A stretch of 45,553 nt of DNA from Bacteroidales bacterium (GCA_017559955.1 JAFYPQ010000011.1:1-45553); one strand, 5' to 3'; positions 33,570-43,315 are shown, counted from the first letter of the stretch. The notes: generated from the sequence alone by a model not told the origin. A program made the numbers and translations.

Positions 33570-34871
33570 ATGAGAAGAAGTGTAGTTTTATTGCTTAGCA
33601 TTTTGTTTTCAGCTATTATGACAGCTGAAAACTTACTATACTCCCCTACTCCTAAAAATTTGGAAAGACGCAAAGAGTTTGCCAATTCTAAATTTGGAAT
33701 TTTCGTCCATTGGGGTATTTATAGCATGATGGGAGATGGAGAATGGGTTATGACGAACCAAAATATAAAGCATAAAAACTACTCTAAGCTTGCAGCCGGA
33801 TTCTACCCTTCTAAATTTGACGCAAAGGAGTGGATCGATATTATTAAGAGTTCTGGAGCCAAGTACATTTGTTTTACATCGAGACACCACGATGGTTTTT
33901 CAATGTTTCACTCTGACTATACAGACTACAACATAGTTGACGCCACACCTTTTAAAAGGGATGTCTTAAAAGAACTCGCCGATGAATGCGCAAAACAAGA
34001 TATTAAACTTCACTTATACTACTCTCATATTGATTGGGGACGTGATGATTTTCCCGTAGGATGTACAGGTCAACATAGTGGGCGAGATAAAAACAAAGAG
34101 AATTGGAATAGTTACTACTCCTTTATGAATAATCAACTATCTGAACTGCTAACAAACTATGGTGAAATTGGTGCTATTTGGTTTGACGGGGTTTGGGATA
34201 AACCCAATTTTGAGTGGCAATTAGAGGAACAATATAGGCTTATTCACTCAATTCAACCACAATGTTTGATTGCCAACAATCACCACAAAGAGATTAGAGA
34301 GGGGGAAGATTTCCAAATTTTTGAACTAGACCTTCCCGGACAAAACACAGCAGGATATTCCGAAGGGCAAGAGGTTAGTAAACTTCCTTTAGAGTCGTGC
34401 CAAACTATGAACAAAACATGGGGATACAATATTGTTGATAACGATTATAAATCGACTAAAGAGATTATTCATTTTCTTATCCGCAATGTAGGTATGGGTG
34501 CAAATCTACTACTTAATGTTGGCCCCGGACCTGATGGTAAATTCCCCGAAGAGGCGGCTATAAGACTTAAAGAGATTGGAGAATGGTTAAGGAAATATGG
34601 AGAGAGTATTTATGGTACAACAGCAGGAGTAATTCCTCCTCAAGATTGGGGTGTAACAGCAATGAAGGATAACACGATGTATGTTCATATACTAAACCTT
34701 AAAGATAAATCACTCTTCTTGCCAATTAAAGATATTAAAGCCAAAAATACCATTTCTCTGGTTAATGGAAATGATATTAAAATTAAACAGGATAAAAATG
34801 GCATTACTCTATTCTTTGATGAAATACCCACCGAAATTGACCACGTAATTAAGATTGAGTTGAAAGATTGA
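33570..34871 (+). CDS. Secreted GH29 alpha-L-fucosidase
   Basis: A 433-residue fucosidase. Signal peptide about 1-19 (LFSAIMTAEN). Barrel landmarks: KFGIFVHWGIYSMMGDGEWVM, YICFTSRHHDGFSMF, LHLYYSHIDWGRDDF, the nucleophile D206 in AIWFDGVWDKP, and GANLLLNVGPGPDGKFPEEA near the end of the barrel. The C-terminal beta-sandwich (about 345-433) is short, with no added binding module, unlike the first GH29 at 28416. The sequence is closer to the GH29-A group, which tends to have broad aryl-fucoside and simple linkage activity, so the two enzymes may split different fucose linkages. Confidence 0.92.
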   Translation: MRRSVVLLLSILFSAIMTAENLLYSPTPKNLERRKEFANSKFGIFVHWGIYSMMGDGEWVMTNQNIKHKNYSKLAAGFYPSKFDAKEWIDIIKSSGAKYICFTSRHHDGFSMFHSDYTDYNIVDATPFKRDVLKELADECAKQDIKLHLYYSHIDWGRDDFPVGCTGQHSGRDKNKENWNSYYSFMNNQLSELLTNYGEIGAIWFDGVWDKPNFEWQLEEQYRLIHSIQPQCLIANNHHKEIREGEDFQIFELDLPGQNTAGYSEGQEVSKLPLESCQTMNKTWGYNIVDNDYKSTKEIIHFLIRNVGMGANLLLNVGPGPDGKFPEEAAIRLKEIGEWLRKYGESIYGTTAGVIPPQDWGVTAMKDNTMYVHILNLKDKSLFLPIKDIKAKNTISLVNGNDIKIKQDKNGITLFFDEIPTEIDHVIKIELKD

Positions 34872-34958
34872 TAAATAAGAAGTTAAATCAAAGGATATAA
34901 GACACTAAGCCCATATACACGTTATAGTAGTATTGCTATAACATTAGGTGCTTGTTCA

Positions 34959-35136
34959 TCACCTGGCAGATTCATCTACATACTTATTATACTCTTTGAA
35001 TAATGCCTTATTTTCTTTGAAACTTAGGGAAATTCCATTGGACAGAGTAGTATCTATAAAACAATTATTCTACATTTAAATCTCTTGAAATTCTTTTTAA
35101 GAAATGCATAAGTAATTCAACAAAACATTCTTTATT
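34959..35136 (-). pseudogene. Possible gene remnant in the 466-base gap before dnaK
   Basis: The stretch 34872-35337 has no intact gene. On the minus strand two short open pieces in different frames look protein-like: 35065-35136 (ends LMHFLKRISRDLNVE) and 34959-35069 (FIDTTLSNGISLSFKENKAL then a charged helix). They overlap by a few bases, as if one frameshift split a small gene. Two small hairpins lie nearby at 34921-34942 and 34946-34964. No family recognised; chance cannot be excluded. Confidence 0.25.
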
Positions 35137-35274
35137 TCAAAAGATTCTTATTATTTTTATTGTTGAATATAGTATAAAACGAGACAAATACTTGTTTAGA
35201 AGTAAAAGAGTAAGATATTTATCGGACACCAATAGATTGATTTATAGAGCAACTTAAATTATTTTGAGTGTTAT

Positions 35275-35313
35275 ATATAAAAACAGGAGACAATACCTAA
35301 TGGTTGCCTCCTG
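35275..35313 (-). terminator. dnaK terminator
   Basis: CAGGAGGCAA/TTGTCTCCTG stem (35304-35313 with 35284-35293, one G.T pair) followed on the minus strand by TTTTTATATA, 25 bases past the dnaK stop. Confidence 0.8.
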
Positions 35314-35337
35314 CTACTTTTATTTAAGATTACTATC

Positions 35338-37239
35338 TTATTTTACCTCTTCAAAATCTGCATCTTGAATATTGGTGTCATTTCCGTTATTTTTAGGCTC
35401 ATTTGCAGGACCTTGTTGTTGAGCTCCTTGTTGAGCTGCTTGTGCACTATAAAGGTCTTGTGCCATCGCTTGTAGTACATTGTTCAACTCGCCCATTGCT
35501 GTGTCGATTGCTGCAATATCTTGAGCTTTGTGAGCATCTTTAAGTTTTGATAAAGCTCCTTCGATTGTTGCTTTTTTATCAGCAGGAATTTTATCTCCAA
35601 GCTCTTTCATCTGTTTCTCTGTTTGGAAAATCATTGCGTCTGCTTGGTTAAGCTTATCTATACGCTCTTTCTCTTTTGCGTCGGCATCGGCATTTGCAGC
35701 TGCTTCGTCTTTCATACGTTTAATCTCATCGTCGCTCAAACCGCTTGAAGCCTCTATACGAATGCTTTGCTCTTTACCTGTTCCTTTATCTTTTGCAGAG
35801 ACATTCAAGATTCCGTTAGCATCAATATCGAATGTTACCTCAATTTGAGGTACTCCACGCATTGCTGCAGGTATTCCGTCAAGGTGGAAACGTCCGATTG
35901 TTTTGTTATCTTTTGCCATTGGACGCTCTCCTTGCAATACATGTATTTCTACTGAAGGTTGATTATCGGCTGCTGTTGAGAATACCTCAGATTTACGAGT
36001 AGGTATTGTTGTATTTGCATCGATAAGTTTTGTCATTACTCCTCCAAGAGTCTCGATACCAAGTGAAAGAGGGGTTACGTCAAGTAACAATACATCTTTT
36101 ACATCTCCTGACAATACAGCTCCTTGAATTGCTGCTCCTACCGCTACTACCTCATCGGGGTTAACTCCTTTTGAAGGTGCTTTTCCGAAGAATTTCTCTA
36201 CGATTGCTTGAACAGCAGGAATACGTGTTGAACCTCCTACAAGGATTACTTCGTTTATGTCTGATGCTGACAATCCTGCATCTTTCAAAGCTTGACGACA
36301 AGGCTCGATTGTTGCTTGAATCAAGTTATCTGCCAATTGCTCGAATTTAGCACGAGTAAGAGTTTTTACCAAGTGTTTGGGTATTCCGTTTACTGGCATG
36401 ATGTAAGGCAAGTTAATCTCTGTTGAAGTTGTGCTTGACAACTCGATTTTTGCTTTCTCTGCTGCCTCTTTCAAACGTTGTAATGCCATAGGATCTTGAC
36501 GAAGGTCAATTCCTTCCTCTGCCATGAATTGCTCTGCCAACCAGTCGATGATTACGTGGTCGAAGTCATCTCCTCCAAGGTGAGTATCTCCGTTTGTTGA
36601 TTTTACCTCAAATACTCCGTCTCCTAATTCAAGAATTGAGATATCGAATGTTCCTCCTCCAAGGTCGAACACTGCAATTTTCATATCTTTATCAGATTTG
36701 TCCAATCCGTATGCCAATGCTGCTGCTGTTGGCTCGTTTACAATACGACGTACTGTCAAACCTGCAATCTCGCCTGCCTCTTTTGTTGCTTGACGTTGAG
36801 CATCGTTAAAGTATGCTGGTACTGTGATAACTGCCTCAGTAACCTCTTGACCAAGATAGTCTTCGGCTGTTTTTTTCATTTTTTGAAGAACCATTGCCGA
36901 AATCTCTTGTGCCGAGTATAAACGACCATCGATATCGATACGAGGAGTATTGTTTCCGCTTTTTACCACTTTATATGGTACACGTTTTAATTCATCTTGT
37001 ACTTGGTCGTACATCTCTCCCATAAAACGTTTAATTGAGAAGATTGTACGTGTTGGGTTTGTGATTGCTTGACGTTTTGCAGGGTCTCCCACTTTACGTT
37101 CTCCGCCATCAATGAAAGCAACTACCGAAGGAGTTGTTCTATGACCTTCGCTGTTTGCTATTACTACAGGTTCAGTACCTTCCATTACTGATACACATGA
37201 GTTTGTTGTTCCTAAGTCGATTCCAATAATTTTTCCCAT
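35338..37239 (-). CDS. dnaK: Molecular chaperone DnaK (Hsp70)
   Basis: A 633-residue ATP-driven chaperone that binds exposed hydrophobic stretches with DnaJ and GrpE. The N-terminal ATPase domain has [48 protein letters not shown] and [11 protein letters not shown] linker [15 protein letters not shown] leads to the substrate-binding domain. The glutamine-rich tail ends DADFEEVK, as in most Gram-negative DnaK proteins. dnaJ and grpE are not adjacent. The upstream region holds a sigma-54-like -24/-12 motif, discussed separately. The gene is monocistronic, with its own terminator. Confidence 0.98.
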   Translation of the reverse strand: MGKIIGIDLGTTNSCVSVMEGTEPVVIANSEGHRTTPSVVAFIDGGERKVGDPAKRQAITNPTRTIFSIKRFMGEMYDQVQDELKRVPYKVVKSGNNTPRIDIDGRLYSAQEISAMVLQKMKKTAEDYLGQEVTEAVITVPAYFNDAQRQATKEAGEIAGLTVRRIVNEPTAAALAYGLDKSDKDMKIAVFDLGGGTFDISILELGDGVFEVKSTNGDTHLGGDDFDHVIIDWLAEQFMAEEGIDLRQDPMALQRLKEAAEKAKIELSSTTSTEINLPYIMPVNGIPKHLVKTLTRAKFEQLADNLIQATIEPCRQALKDAGLSASDINEVILVGGSTRIPAVQAIVEKFFGKAPSKGVNPDEVVAVGAAIQGAVLSGDVKDVLLLDVTPLSLGIETLGGVMTKLIDANTTIPTRKSEVFSTAADNQPSVEIHVLQGERPMAKDNKTIGRFHLDGIPAAMRGVPQIEVTFDIDANGILNVSAKDKGTGKEQSIRIEASSGLSDDEIKRMKDEAAANADADAKEKERIDKLNQADAMIFQTEKQMKELGDKIPADKKATIEGALSKLKDAHKAQDIAAIDTAMGELNNVLQAMAQDLYSAQAAQQGAQQQGPANEPKNNGNDTNIQDADFEEVK

Positions 37240-37313
37240 TTTATTGTAAATTTTAGTTATTAATATTCTTTTTTATAATGTATGCCTTATTATGGGCTTG
37301 CACTTTACTTACT

Positions 37314-37329
37314 TCAAACAACGTGCCAA
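37314..37329 (-). promoter_or_regulatory. Sigma-54-like -24/-12 promoter of dnaK
   Basis: On the minus strand TTGGCACG, four bases, TTTGA: a full -24 element and a -12 element with TTGA instead of TTGC. It would start transcription near 37302, giving a leader of about 60 bases. No matching TAnnTTTG element is seen in this region on this strand. Confidence 0.4.
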
Positions 37330-37410
37330 ATATTATTGTTGAGTTTTTACAACATTTTTAGTATTAGCTGTTGATTTTTTGTCATCATTTACAAATTGTC
37401 GATGTCTTAA

Positions 37411-37438
37411 TTGGCAGTTTTTATGACTATTTGGCAGT
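37411..37438. repeat. Direct repeat TTGGCAGT, possible activator site
   Basis: TTGGCAGT occurs at 37411-37418 and 37431-37438, exactly 20 bases apart (about two helical turns), about 110-135 bases upstream of the predicted dnaK start. Similar sequence continues after each copy (TTTTATG, ATTTATATG). The remaining 37240-37633 intergenic region holds this, the dnaK promoter and the epimerase promoter. Confidence 0.35.
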
Positions 37439-37522
37439 ATTTATATGTAATCACCTTATTTATAGCATATTTTAATCATATAAATAAATATTTTATGTTT
37501 AAAACTTTTATTAGTTTGATTA

Positions 37523-37551
37523 TTTGTTTTTGATTATATTTATTATCTTTG
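37523..37551 (+). promoter_or_regulatory. Promoter of the methylmalonyl-CoA operon
   Basis: TTTG (37523-37526), 17 bases, TATCTTTG (37544-37551). Both elements are perfect. The leader is about 75 bases. Confidence 0.65.
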
Positions 37552-37633
37552 CGAAGTATGCATATACATAATATTATGTATTATTTATACAAATTGCATT
37601 TACAGAATTATTTACATTTAAATTTTAAATATT

Positions 37634-38044
37634 ATGAATTTAACACACATTGAGCATCTTGGTATTGATGTTAAAAGCATCGAGGCTTGTTTACCCTACT
37701 ATGAGTGCGTTATTGGTTTAAAATGCTACAATATTGAAGAGGTGGCAGACCAAAAAGTAAAAACTGCTTTCTTTAAAGTTGGTCAAACTAAAATTGAGTT
37801 ATTGGAGCCAACAAGTGAAGATAGTACTATTGCTAAATTTATTGCTAATAAAGGCGAAGGTATTCACCATATAGCTTTTGCAACAGATAGTGTTACTGAT
37901 GCACTGGCAGATGCTGCTGAAAAAGGTATCCGTTTAATTGATACTGCTCCTCGTGGCGGTGCAGAAGGTTTACAAATTGCATTCCTTCACCCAAAATCAA
38001 CTTGCAGTGTTTTAACTGAACTTTGTGAAGACCCCAACAAATAA
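37634..38044 (+). CDS. mce: Methylmalonyl-CoA epimerase
   Basis: A 136-residue vicinal-oxygen-chelate enzyme that interconverts R- and S-methylmalonyl-CoA. It shows LTHIEHLGIDVKSIEACLPYYE with the first metal-binding histidine, then KIELLEPTSEDSTIAKF, GEGIHHIAFATDSV with the second, and a closing glutamate in TCSVLTELCE. First gene of a five-gene operon. It supplies the S-isomer used by the decarboxylase that follows, a fixed step from succinate to propionate. Confidence 0.96.
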   Translation: MNLTHIEHLGIDVKSIEACLPYYECVIGLKCYNIEEVADQKVKTAFFKVGQTKIELLEPTSEDSTIAKFIANKGEGIHHIAFATDSVTDALADAAEKGIRLIDTAPRGGAEGLQIAFLHPKSTCSVLTELCEDPNK

Positions 38045-38079
38045 TATTATTAAATAAAAATACTTAACTAACTTATTTT

Positions 38080-39633
38080 ATGAGTACTCAACTTGAAAAA
38101 ATTAAAGAGCTTATCGCTTTGCGTGCCGAAGCACGTTTGGGTGGTGGCGAAAAGGCTATTGCCAAGCAACACGAAAAAGGCAAATATACTGCACGTGAGC
38201 GTATAGCTATGCTTTTAGATGAAGGAAGTTTCGAAGAGATGGATATGTTTGTTAAACACAGATGTACAAACTTCGGTCAAGATAAAAAAACTTTTTTGGG
38301 CGACGGTGTTGTTACCGGTAGCGGTACAATAGACGGACGTTTGGTTTATGTGTTTGCTCAAGACTTTACTGTTTTCGGAGGCTCATTGTCTGAAACAATG
38401 GCTATGAAAATTTGTAAAGTGATGGATCAAGCTATGAAAATGGGAGCCCCCTGTATTGGTATTAACGATTCGGGAGGTGCACGTATCCAAGAGGGTATTA
38501 ATGCTTTGGCAGGTTATGCTGAGATTTTCCAACGCAACATTTTGGCTTCGGGTGTTATTCCTCAAATTTCAGGAATTTTCGGTCCCTGTGCCGGTGGAGC
38601 CGTTTACTCTCCTGCCCTAACCGACTTTACTTTAATGATGGAGGGTACTTCATATATGTTCTTGACAGGTCCGAAAGTTGTTAAAACAGTTACCGGAGAA
38701 GATGTTAGTCAAGAAGATTTAGGTGGTGCAAGTGTTCACGCAAGCAAATCGGGTGTTACTCACTTTACTGCCGAAACAGAAGAAGAGGCTTTGGCTCTTA
38801 TTCGTCAATTGTTAAGTTATATTCCTCAAAACAACCTTGAAGAGCCTCCCTACATTGAGTGTACCGACCCAATTGATCGTTTGGAAGACTCACTAAACGA
38901 GATTATTCCTGACAGTCCCAATAAAGCATACGATATGTATAATGTTATTGCCGCTATTGTTGACAATGGAGAATTCCTTGAAGTACAAAAGCAATATGCA
39001 ACTAACATTATTGTAGGTTTTGCACGTTTCAACGGACAAAGTGTAGGTATTGTAGCCAACCAACCTTGCCGCTACGCAGGTGTATTGGATTGCAATGCTT
39101 CTCGCAAAGGTGCTCGTTTTGTTCGTTTCTGCGACGCATTTAATATTCCTATCGTATCGTTGGTTGATGTTCCTGGCTTCTTACCTGGTACAGGACAAGA
39201 GTATAATGCAGTTATTCTTCACGGAGCGAAATTACTTTATGCTTACGGTGAGGCTACAGTTCCTAAAGTTACAGTTACTTTGCGTAAATCATACGGAGGT
39301 TCTCATATCGTTATGAGTTGCAAACAACTTCGTGGAGATATAAACTATGCTTGGCCATCGGCTGAAATCGCTGTTATGGGCGGTGCAGGTGCTGTTGAAG
39401 TATTATATGCAAAAGAGGCTAAAACAGCTGAAGATCCTAAAGCATTTATGGCTGAAAAAGAGGCTGAATACACTAAATTGTTTGCCAACCCATACAATGC
39501 GGCTAAATATGGATACATCGACGATGTTATCGAACCTCGCAACACTCGTTTCCGTATTATCAGAGCTTTGCAACAATTGCAAACAAAAAAACTTTCTAAC
39601 CCTGCTAAAAAACACGGTAATATACCTTTATAA
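38080..39633 (+). CDS. mmdA: Methylmalonyl-CoA decarboxylase alpha subunit (carboxyltransferase)
   Basis: A 517-residue cytosolic carboxyltransferase that moves CO2 from S-methylmalonyl-CoA to biotin, releasing propionyl-CoA. It starts [47 protein letters not shown], with the two crotonase-like halves marked by [14 protein letters not shown] and [10 protein letters not shown], and the CoA/biotin glycines in [11 protein letters not shown]. The same fold serves propionyl-CoA carboxylase beta, but the following sodium-pump subunits point to the decarboxylase. Confidence 0.95.
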   Translation: MSTQLEKIKELIALRAEARLGGGEKAIAKQHEKGKYTARERIAMLLDEGSFEEMDMFVKHRCTNFGQDKKTFLGDGVVTGSGTIDGRLVYVFAQDFTVFGGSLSETMAMKICKVMDQAMKMGAPCIGINDSGGARIQEGINALAGYAEIFQRNILASGVIPQISGIFGPCAGGAVYSPALTDFTLMMEGTSYMFLTGPKVVKTVTGEDVSQEDLGGASVHASKSGVTHFTAETEEEALALIRQLLSYIPQNNLEEPPYIECTDPIDRLEDSLNEIIPDSPNKAYDMYNVIAAIVDNGEFLEVQKQYATNIIVGFARFNGQSVGIVANQPCRYAGVLDCNASRKGARFVRFCDAFNIPIVSLVDVPGFLPGTGQEYNAVILHGAKLLYAYGEATVPKVTVTLRKSYGGSHIVMSCKQLRGDINYAWPSAEIAVMGGAGAVEVLYAKEAKTAEDPKAFMAEKEAEYTKLFANPYNAAKYGYIDDVIEPRNTRFRIIRALQQLQTKKLSNPAKKHGNIPL

Positions 39634-39638
39634 TAAAT

Positions 39639-40589
39639 ATGATTATGAACAACAGTATAAGAAAATATATCTATATCTGTATGTCCGTGTTTTTGGGCTT
39701 AACTTTCGCATCGTGCAATAGCAGCGATAGCAAAGGAGAGTCGAAACTTGTAATCAACGAGGTTCTTGTCAATAATGTGGCAAACTTTCAAGATGATTAC
39801 GGTCAACACAGCGGATGGATTGAGATATTCAACAAATCGTATGGAAGTGCAAACCTTGCAGGTTGCTACATCAAAGTTAGCAGTCAAGCGGGCGACACTT
39901 CAAGTTACTTCATCCCCAAAGGAGATGTTCTTACAGTTGTAAAACCTCGCCAACACACTTTATTTTGGGCTGACGGACAACCAAACCGAGGAACTTTCCA
40001 TATCAACTGCGTATTGGATACTATTGGTTCAAATTGGATTGGACTTTATGATTCGGGTAAAAAATTACTCGACTCAATAACCGTTCCCGCAAAGACTCTT
40101 GGTCGAGATATGTCGTGGGCTCGTGTTAGCGATGCAGCTAATGAATGGGAGGCTAAGGGTAAGGAAGAAAGCAGTTATGTAACTCCAAGCACAAACAACC
40201 AAACACTTGATAAAAATGTGAAAATGGATAAATTCCAAGAACACGACAAAAATGGTTTTGGTATGGCAATTTCGGCAATGTGCGTTGTTTTCTCCGGTCT
40301 TATAATACTTTATATTTTATTTAAAAATATTGGTAAAGTATCTATTTATTTAAGCAAACGCAATGCAATGAAAGCCAAAGGCGTTACATGCGAGAAAGAG
40401 GCTAAAGAGAAAAAACTTGGAGAAGCTCAAGGAGAAGTTATCGCTGCTATATCGATGGCATTGCACGAACTTCAAAATGGAGACCACGATTACGAGGAGA
40501 CAGTTCTTACAATTACTCGTGTAAAACGCAGTTATTCTCCATGGAGTTCTAAAATTTACTCATTACGAGAAACCCCTAATAGAAAATAA
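39639..40589 (+). CDS. Decarboxylase gamma subunit fused to an exported lamin-tail-like domain
   Basis: A 316-residue membrane protein. Its position between mmdA and the biotin carrier and its C-terminal part identify it as the gamma (membrane anchor) subunit of the Na+-pumping decarboxylase. The N-terminus has a signal with a lipobox-like FASC (C26), then a domain of about 150 residues with LVINEVLVNN, GWIEIFNKS, LAGCYI and LFWADGQ, typical of lamin-tail domains. A single membrane span follows (about 208-232, AISAMCVVFSGLIILYILF), then a charged cytosolic tail. The start may be ATG at 39639 or 39645. Confidence 0.82.
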   Translation: MIMNNSIRKYIYICMSVFLGLTFASCNSSDSKGESKLVINEVLVNNVANFQDDYGQHSGWIEIFNKSYGSANLAGCYIKVSSQAGDTSSYFIPKGDVLTVVKPRQHTLFWADGQPNRGTFHINCVLDTIGSNWIGLYDSGKKLLDSITVPAKTLGRDMSWARVSDAANEWEAKGKEESSYVTPSTNNQTLDKNVKMDKFQEHDKNGFGMAISAMCVVFSGLIILYILFKNIGKVSIYLSKRNAMKAKGVTCEKEAKEKKLGEAQGEVIAAISMALHELQNGDHDYEETVLTITRVKRSYSPWSSKIYSLRETPNRK

Positions 40590-40623
40590 TAAATTCATTA
40601 ACCTGTATTTAATAAATTAAACA

Positions 40624-41064
40624 ATGAAAGAATATAAATATAAAATTAATGGTAACCCCTATACTGTAACAATCGGGGATATCAACGATAATATTGCTCA
40701 CGTTGAGGTTAATGGAACCTCTTACACAGTTGAGTTAGAAAAAGCTCCTGTCGTAGCGGCTAAGCCCGTAGTTGTTAAACAAGCAGTTGCCCCCACCAAA
40801 CCTGCGGCTCAAACAACAGTTGTGAATAAACCTGCGGCTGCAACAGGTGGCAAATCGGGCGTAAAATCGCCACTACCCGGTGTTATCCTTGACATTAAAG
40901 TTAATGTTGGCGACACTGTTAAAAAGGGACAAACAATTATCATTCTTGAAGCTATGAAAATGGAGAACAATATCAACGCCGACAAAGATGGTACAGTTAC
41001 AGCTATTAGTGTAAACAAAGGAGACTCTGTTCTTGAAGGCAGCGTTCTCGTAACAATTGAATAA
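40624..41064 (+). CDS. mmdC: Biotin carboxyl carrier subunit of methylmalonyl-CoA decarboxylase
   Basis: A 146-residue carrier that shuttles carboxybiotin between the carboxyltransferase and the membrane subunit. The N-terminal 40 residues form a small fold. An alanine/proline-rich linker follows (about 41-75, VVAAKPVVVKQAVAPTKPAA). The biotinyl domain (about 76-146) carries EAMKMENN with the biotin-accepting K112. The gene ends one base before mmdB. Confidence 0.95.
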   Translation: MKEYKYKINGNPYTVTIGDINDNIAHVEVNGTSYTVELEKAPVVAAKPVVVKQAVAPTKPAAQTTVVNKPAAATGGKSGVKSPLPGVILDIKVNVGDTVKKGQTIIILEAMKMENNINADKDGTVTAISVNKGDSVLEGSVLVTIE

Positions 41065-41065
41065 T

Positions 41066-42226
41066 ATGGGTGATTTTATAAGCTTTTTAAGTCAAAATCT
41101 TGCCGACTTCTGGACTTATACCGGTTTTGCAAATGCAACTCCAGGACACATAATTATGATCCTAATCGGTTTGGTTTTCATCTACTTGGCAATTGCTAAG
41201 GAATTTGAGCCTATGTTGCTTATACCCATAGGCTTTGGTATATTGATAGGAAACATTCCATTTAATATGGAGGCAGGTCTTCAAGTGGGAATATACGAAG
41301 AGGGTTCGGTGTTGAATATTCTTTACGGAGGTGTTAAATCGGGCTGGTATCCTCCTTTGATTTTCTTGGGAATTGGCGCTATGACCGACTTCTCAGCACT
41401 TATTTCTAATCCTAAATTACTATTGATTGGTGCTGCGGCTCAATTTGGTATTTTTGGTGCTTATATGATAGCATTGGCTATGGGATTTGACCCAATGCAA
41501 GCAGCGGCAATTGGTATAATTGGTGGAGCTGATGGACCAACTGCAATCTTCCTATCATCAAAACTTGCCCCTAACCTAATGGGCGCAATTGCTGTATCAG
41601 CATACTCTTACATGGCACTTGTTCCAGTTATTCAACCACCTATTATGAGGTTGTTAACTGGCAAAAAAGAGCGTTTGATTAAGATGAAAGCACCTCGCGC
41701 GGTATCTCATACAGAGAAAGTTATTTTCCCAATTGTTGGATTGTTACTAACTTGTTTCCTTGTTCCTTCGGGTCTTCCTCTATTAGGTATGTTATTCTTT
41801 GGTAACCTACTTAAAGAGAGTGGTGTTACTCGTCGTTTGGCAGAGACTGCTCGTGGTCCGCTAATTGACACTATCACTATTCTATTGGGTGTTACTGTGG
41901 GAGCATCTACACAAGCATCAGAGTTCTTGACATTAGACTCTGTTAAGATTTTTGCACTCGGTGCTTTATCGTTTGTTATTGCAACAGCATCAGGAGTTTT
42001 ATTTGTTAAGCTCTTTAACTTATTCCTTAGAAAGGATAACAAAATTAATCCGCTTATCGGAAACTCAGGAGTATCGGCTGTTCCCGACTCTGCTCGCATA
42101 TCACAAACAGTGGGATTGGAATACGACCCAACTAACTATTTGTTGATGCACGCAATGGGACCAAACGTTGCTGGAGTTATTGGTTCGGCAGTAGCAGCAG
42201 GTATATTGTTAGGTTTTTTAATTTAA
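41066..42226 (+). CDS. mmdB: Na+-translocating decarboxylase beta subunit
   Basis: A 386-residue membrane pump subunit with about nine to eleven spans. It decarboxylates carboxybiotin and drives Na+ out of the cell. Landmarks are FEPMLLIPIGFGILIGNIPF, YPPLIFLGIGAMTDFSALI, the signature GIIGGADGPTAIFLSSKLAP with the key aspartate, and NPLIGNSGVSAVPDSAR. The ATG at 41066 is chosen rather than an in-frame TTG at 41057, which overlaps the carrier gene. Last gene of the operon; a strong terminator follows. Confidence 0.96.
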   Translation: MGDFISFLSQNLADFWTYTGFANATPGHIIMILIGLVFIYLAIAKEFEPMLLIPIGFGILIGNIPFNMEAGLQVGIYEEGSVLNILYGGVKSGWYPPLIFLGIGAMTDFSALISNPKLLLIGAAAQFGIFGAYMIALAMGFDPMQAAAIGIIGGADGPTAIFLSSKLAPNLMGAIAVSAYSYMALVPVIQPPIMRLLTGKKERLIKMKAPRAVSHTEKVIFPIVGLLLTCFLVPSGLPLLGMLFFGNLLKESGVTRRLAETARGPLIDTITILLGVTVGASTQASEFLTLDSVKIFALGALSFVIATASGVLFVKLFNLFLRKDNKINPLIGNSGVSAVPDSARISQTVGLEYDPTNYLLMHAMGPNVAGVIGSAVAAGILLGFLI

Positions 42227-42249
42227 CAACAGTTACATATAATATTAAC

Positions 42250-42290
42250 GAAGAGGTTGCTTCAAAAACGTGGAGCAACCTCTTTTATTT
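42250..42290 (+). terminator. Terminator of the methylmalonyl-CoA operon
   Basis: AAGAGGTTGCT (42251-42261) pairs with AGCAACCTCTT (42274-42284), then a T run. Confidence 0.85.
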
Positions 42291-42366
42291 ATAAGCTATT
42301 TGATTTTCTGAGGGATAATTTATAAGAGAACAACAATTAAATAAAGTAAAAGTAAATAAATTATAC

Positions 42367-42374
42367 TACCTTTG
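42367..42374 (+). promoter_or_regulatory. -7 promoter element of the GtrA-like gene
   Basis: TACCTTTG followed by C, 31 bases before the ATG at 42406. No clear -33 element. Confidence 0.5.
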
Positions 42375-42405
42375 CAGTTAAAGGAAATAGATGTAATAAT
42401 TAAAA

Positions 42406-42870
42406 ATGGGTAAGAGATATAAAACTACAGTTAAAAAAGAAAAAAAATATAAAGGAGAAGTTTTTAGATTTGCAGTTACCGGAGCTCTTGTAACTTTAAT
42501 TTTATATGCAGTATATTTACCTTTATCTTATATTCTTGACGATACTCCCGGAGTTGCATATTCAATAGGATTTGCAATTAGTTTTATCACAAACTTTGTT
42601 CTGTCAAACTACTACACATTCCGCACTAAACCGACATTCGACAGAGCTATTCTGTTTTGCATTATGCAATTCATAAACTATATGCTTCAAATCTTATGCT
42701 TTAAGTTCTTTATATGGATTGGCGTTAGCAATGTGTGGGCTCCTGTTCCTGTATGGATATTTATATTCCCGATTAACTTTTTACTTATGCGAGTTGCTCT
42801 TAAATCGGCCTCTATTAAGGACCTTATGTATAGGATTATGAATATAGAGAAACAGGGTAAAAATATTTGA
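42406..42870 (+). CDS. GtrA-family membrane protein
   Basis: A 154-residue protein with four predicted spans. The start is strongly basic (MGKRYKTTVKKEKKYKGEVFRF), followed by FAVTGALVTLILYAVYLPLSYIL, SIGFAISFITNFVLSNYYTFR and two further helices. GtrA proteins are thought to flip or assist lipid-linked sugars in surface glycan modification. It lies just before a sugar aminotransferase and a flippase, which fits such a role. Confidence 0.85.
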   Translation: MGKRYKTTVKKEKKYKGEVFRFAVTGALVTLILYAVYLPLSYILDDTPGVAYSIGFAISFITNFVLSNYYTFRTKPTFDRAILFCIMQFINYMLQILCFKFFIWIGVSNVWAPVPVWIFIFPINFLLMRVALKSASIKDLMYRIMNIEKQGKNI

Positions 42871-42956
42871 ATTACGGCTAAACACTTACCTGATAAAAGA
42901 TTAAAATTAAATTTATGCAGAACTTATAAAATCATAAAAACTCAAGAAAATATTTT

Positions 42957-42988
42957 GTTGGAAATTATAAATTTATTTTATAAATTTG
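42957..42988 (+). promoter_or_regulatory. Promoter of the small 95-residue gene
   Basis: GTTG (42957-42960), 20 bases, TAAATTTG (42981-42988), 39 bases before the ATG at 43028. Good match to the consensus. Confidence 0.55.
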
Positions 42989-43027
42989 CTCTACCAAAAT
43001 TATTAATTTAATATTTGAATTAAACAA

Positions 43028-43315
43028 ATGGCAAACAAACGCAATTTAAAGAAAGAGATTAATTTCCTTGCTGAGGAACTTATTACAAATTGCTTTCTAA
43101 GCAGTGCATTTATCAATGGTAATGAGGATGAAAAATTTGACGAACTAATTGGTAGAATTTTAGATATGCAAGGAGAATTCATATCAAGAGTGAGCCACCC
43201 AAATGGAACAAAAAATCCAAAGTTGGTAAAAGAGTACTACAAGTCTTTAATTGCAGATTTTGACAAAAATGTAGGTGAAATTTTGATAGAGTTAGATACT
43301 CTAAATCAAAAATAA
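43028..43315 (+). CDS. Small alpha-helical protein of unknown function
   Basis: A 95-residue cytosolic protein: KRNLKKEINFLAEELITNCF, then a helical, charged body ending FDKNVGEILIELDTLNQK. No signal, no membrane segment, no catalytic motif. It has a good promoter of its own. It looks like a conserved Bacteroidales hypothetical protein, but I cannot name a family. Confidence 0.75.
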   Translation: MANKRNLKKEINFLAEELITNCFLSSAFINGNEDEKFDELIGRILDMQGEFISRVSHPNGTKNPKLVKEYYKSLIADFDKNVGEILIELDTLNQK

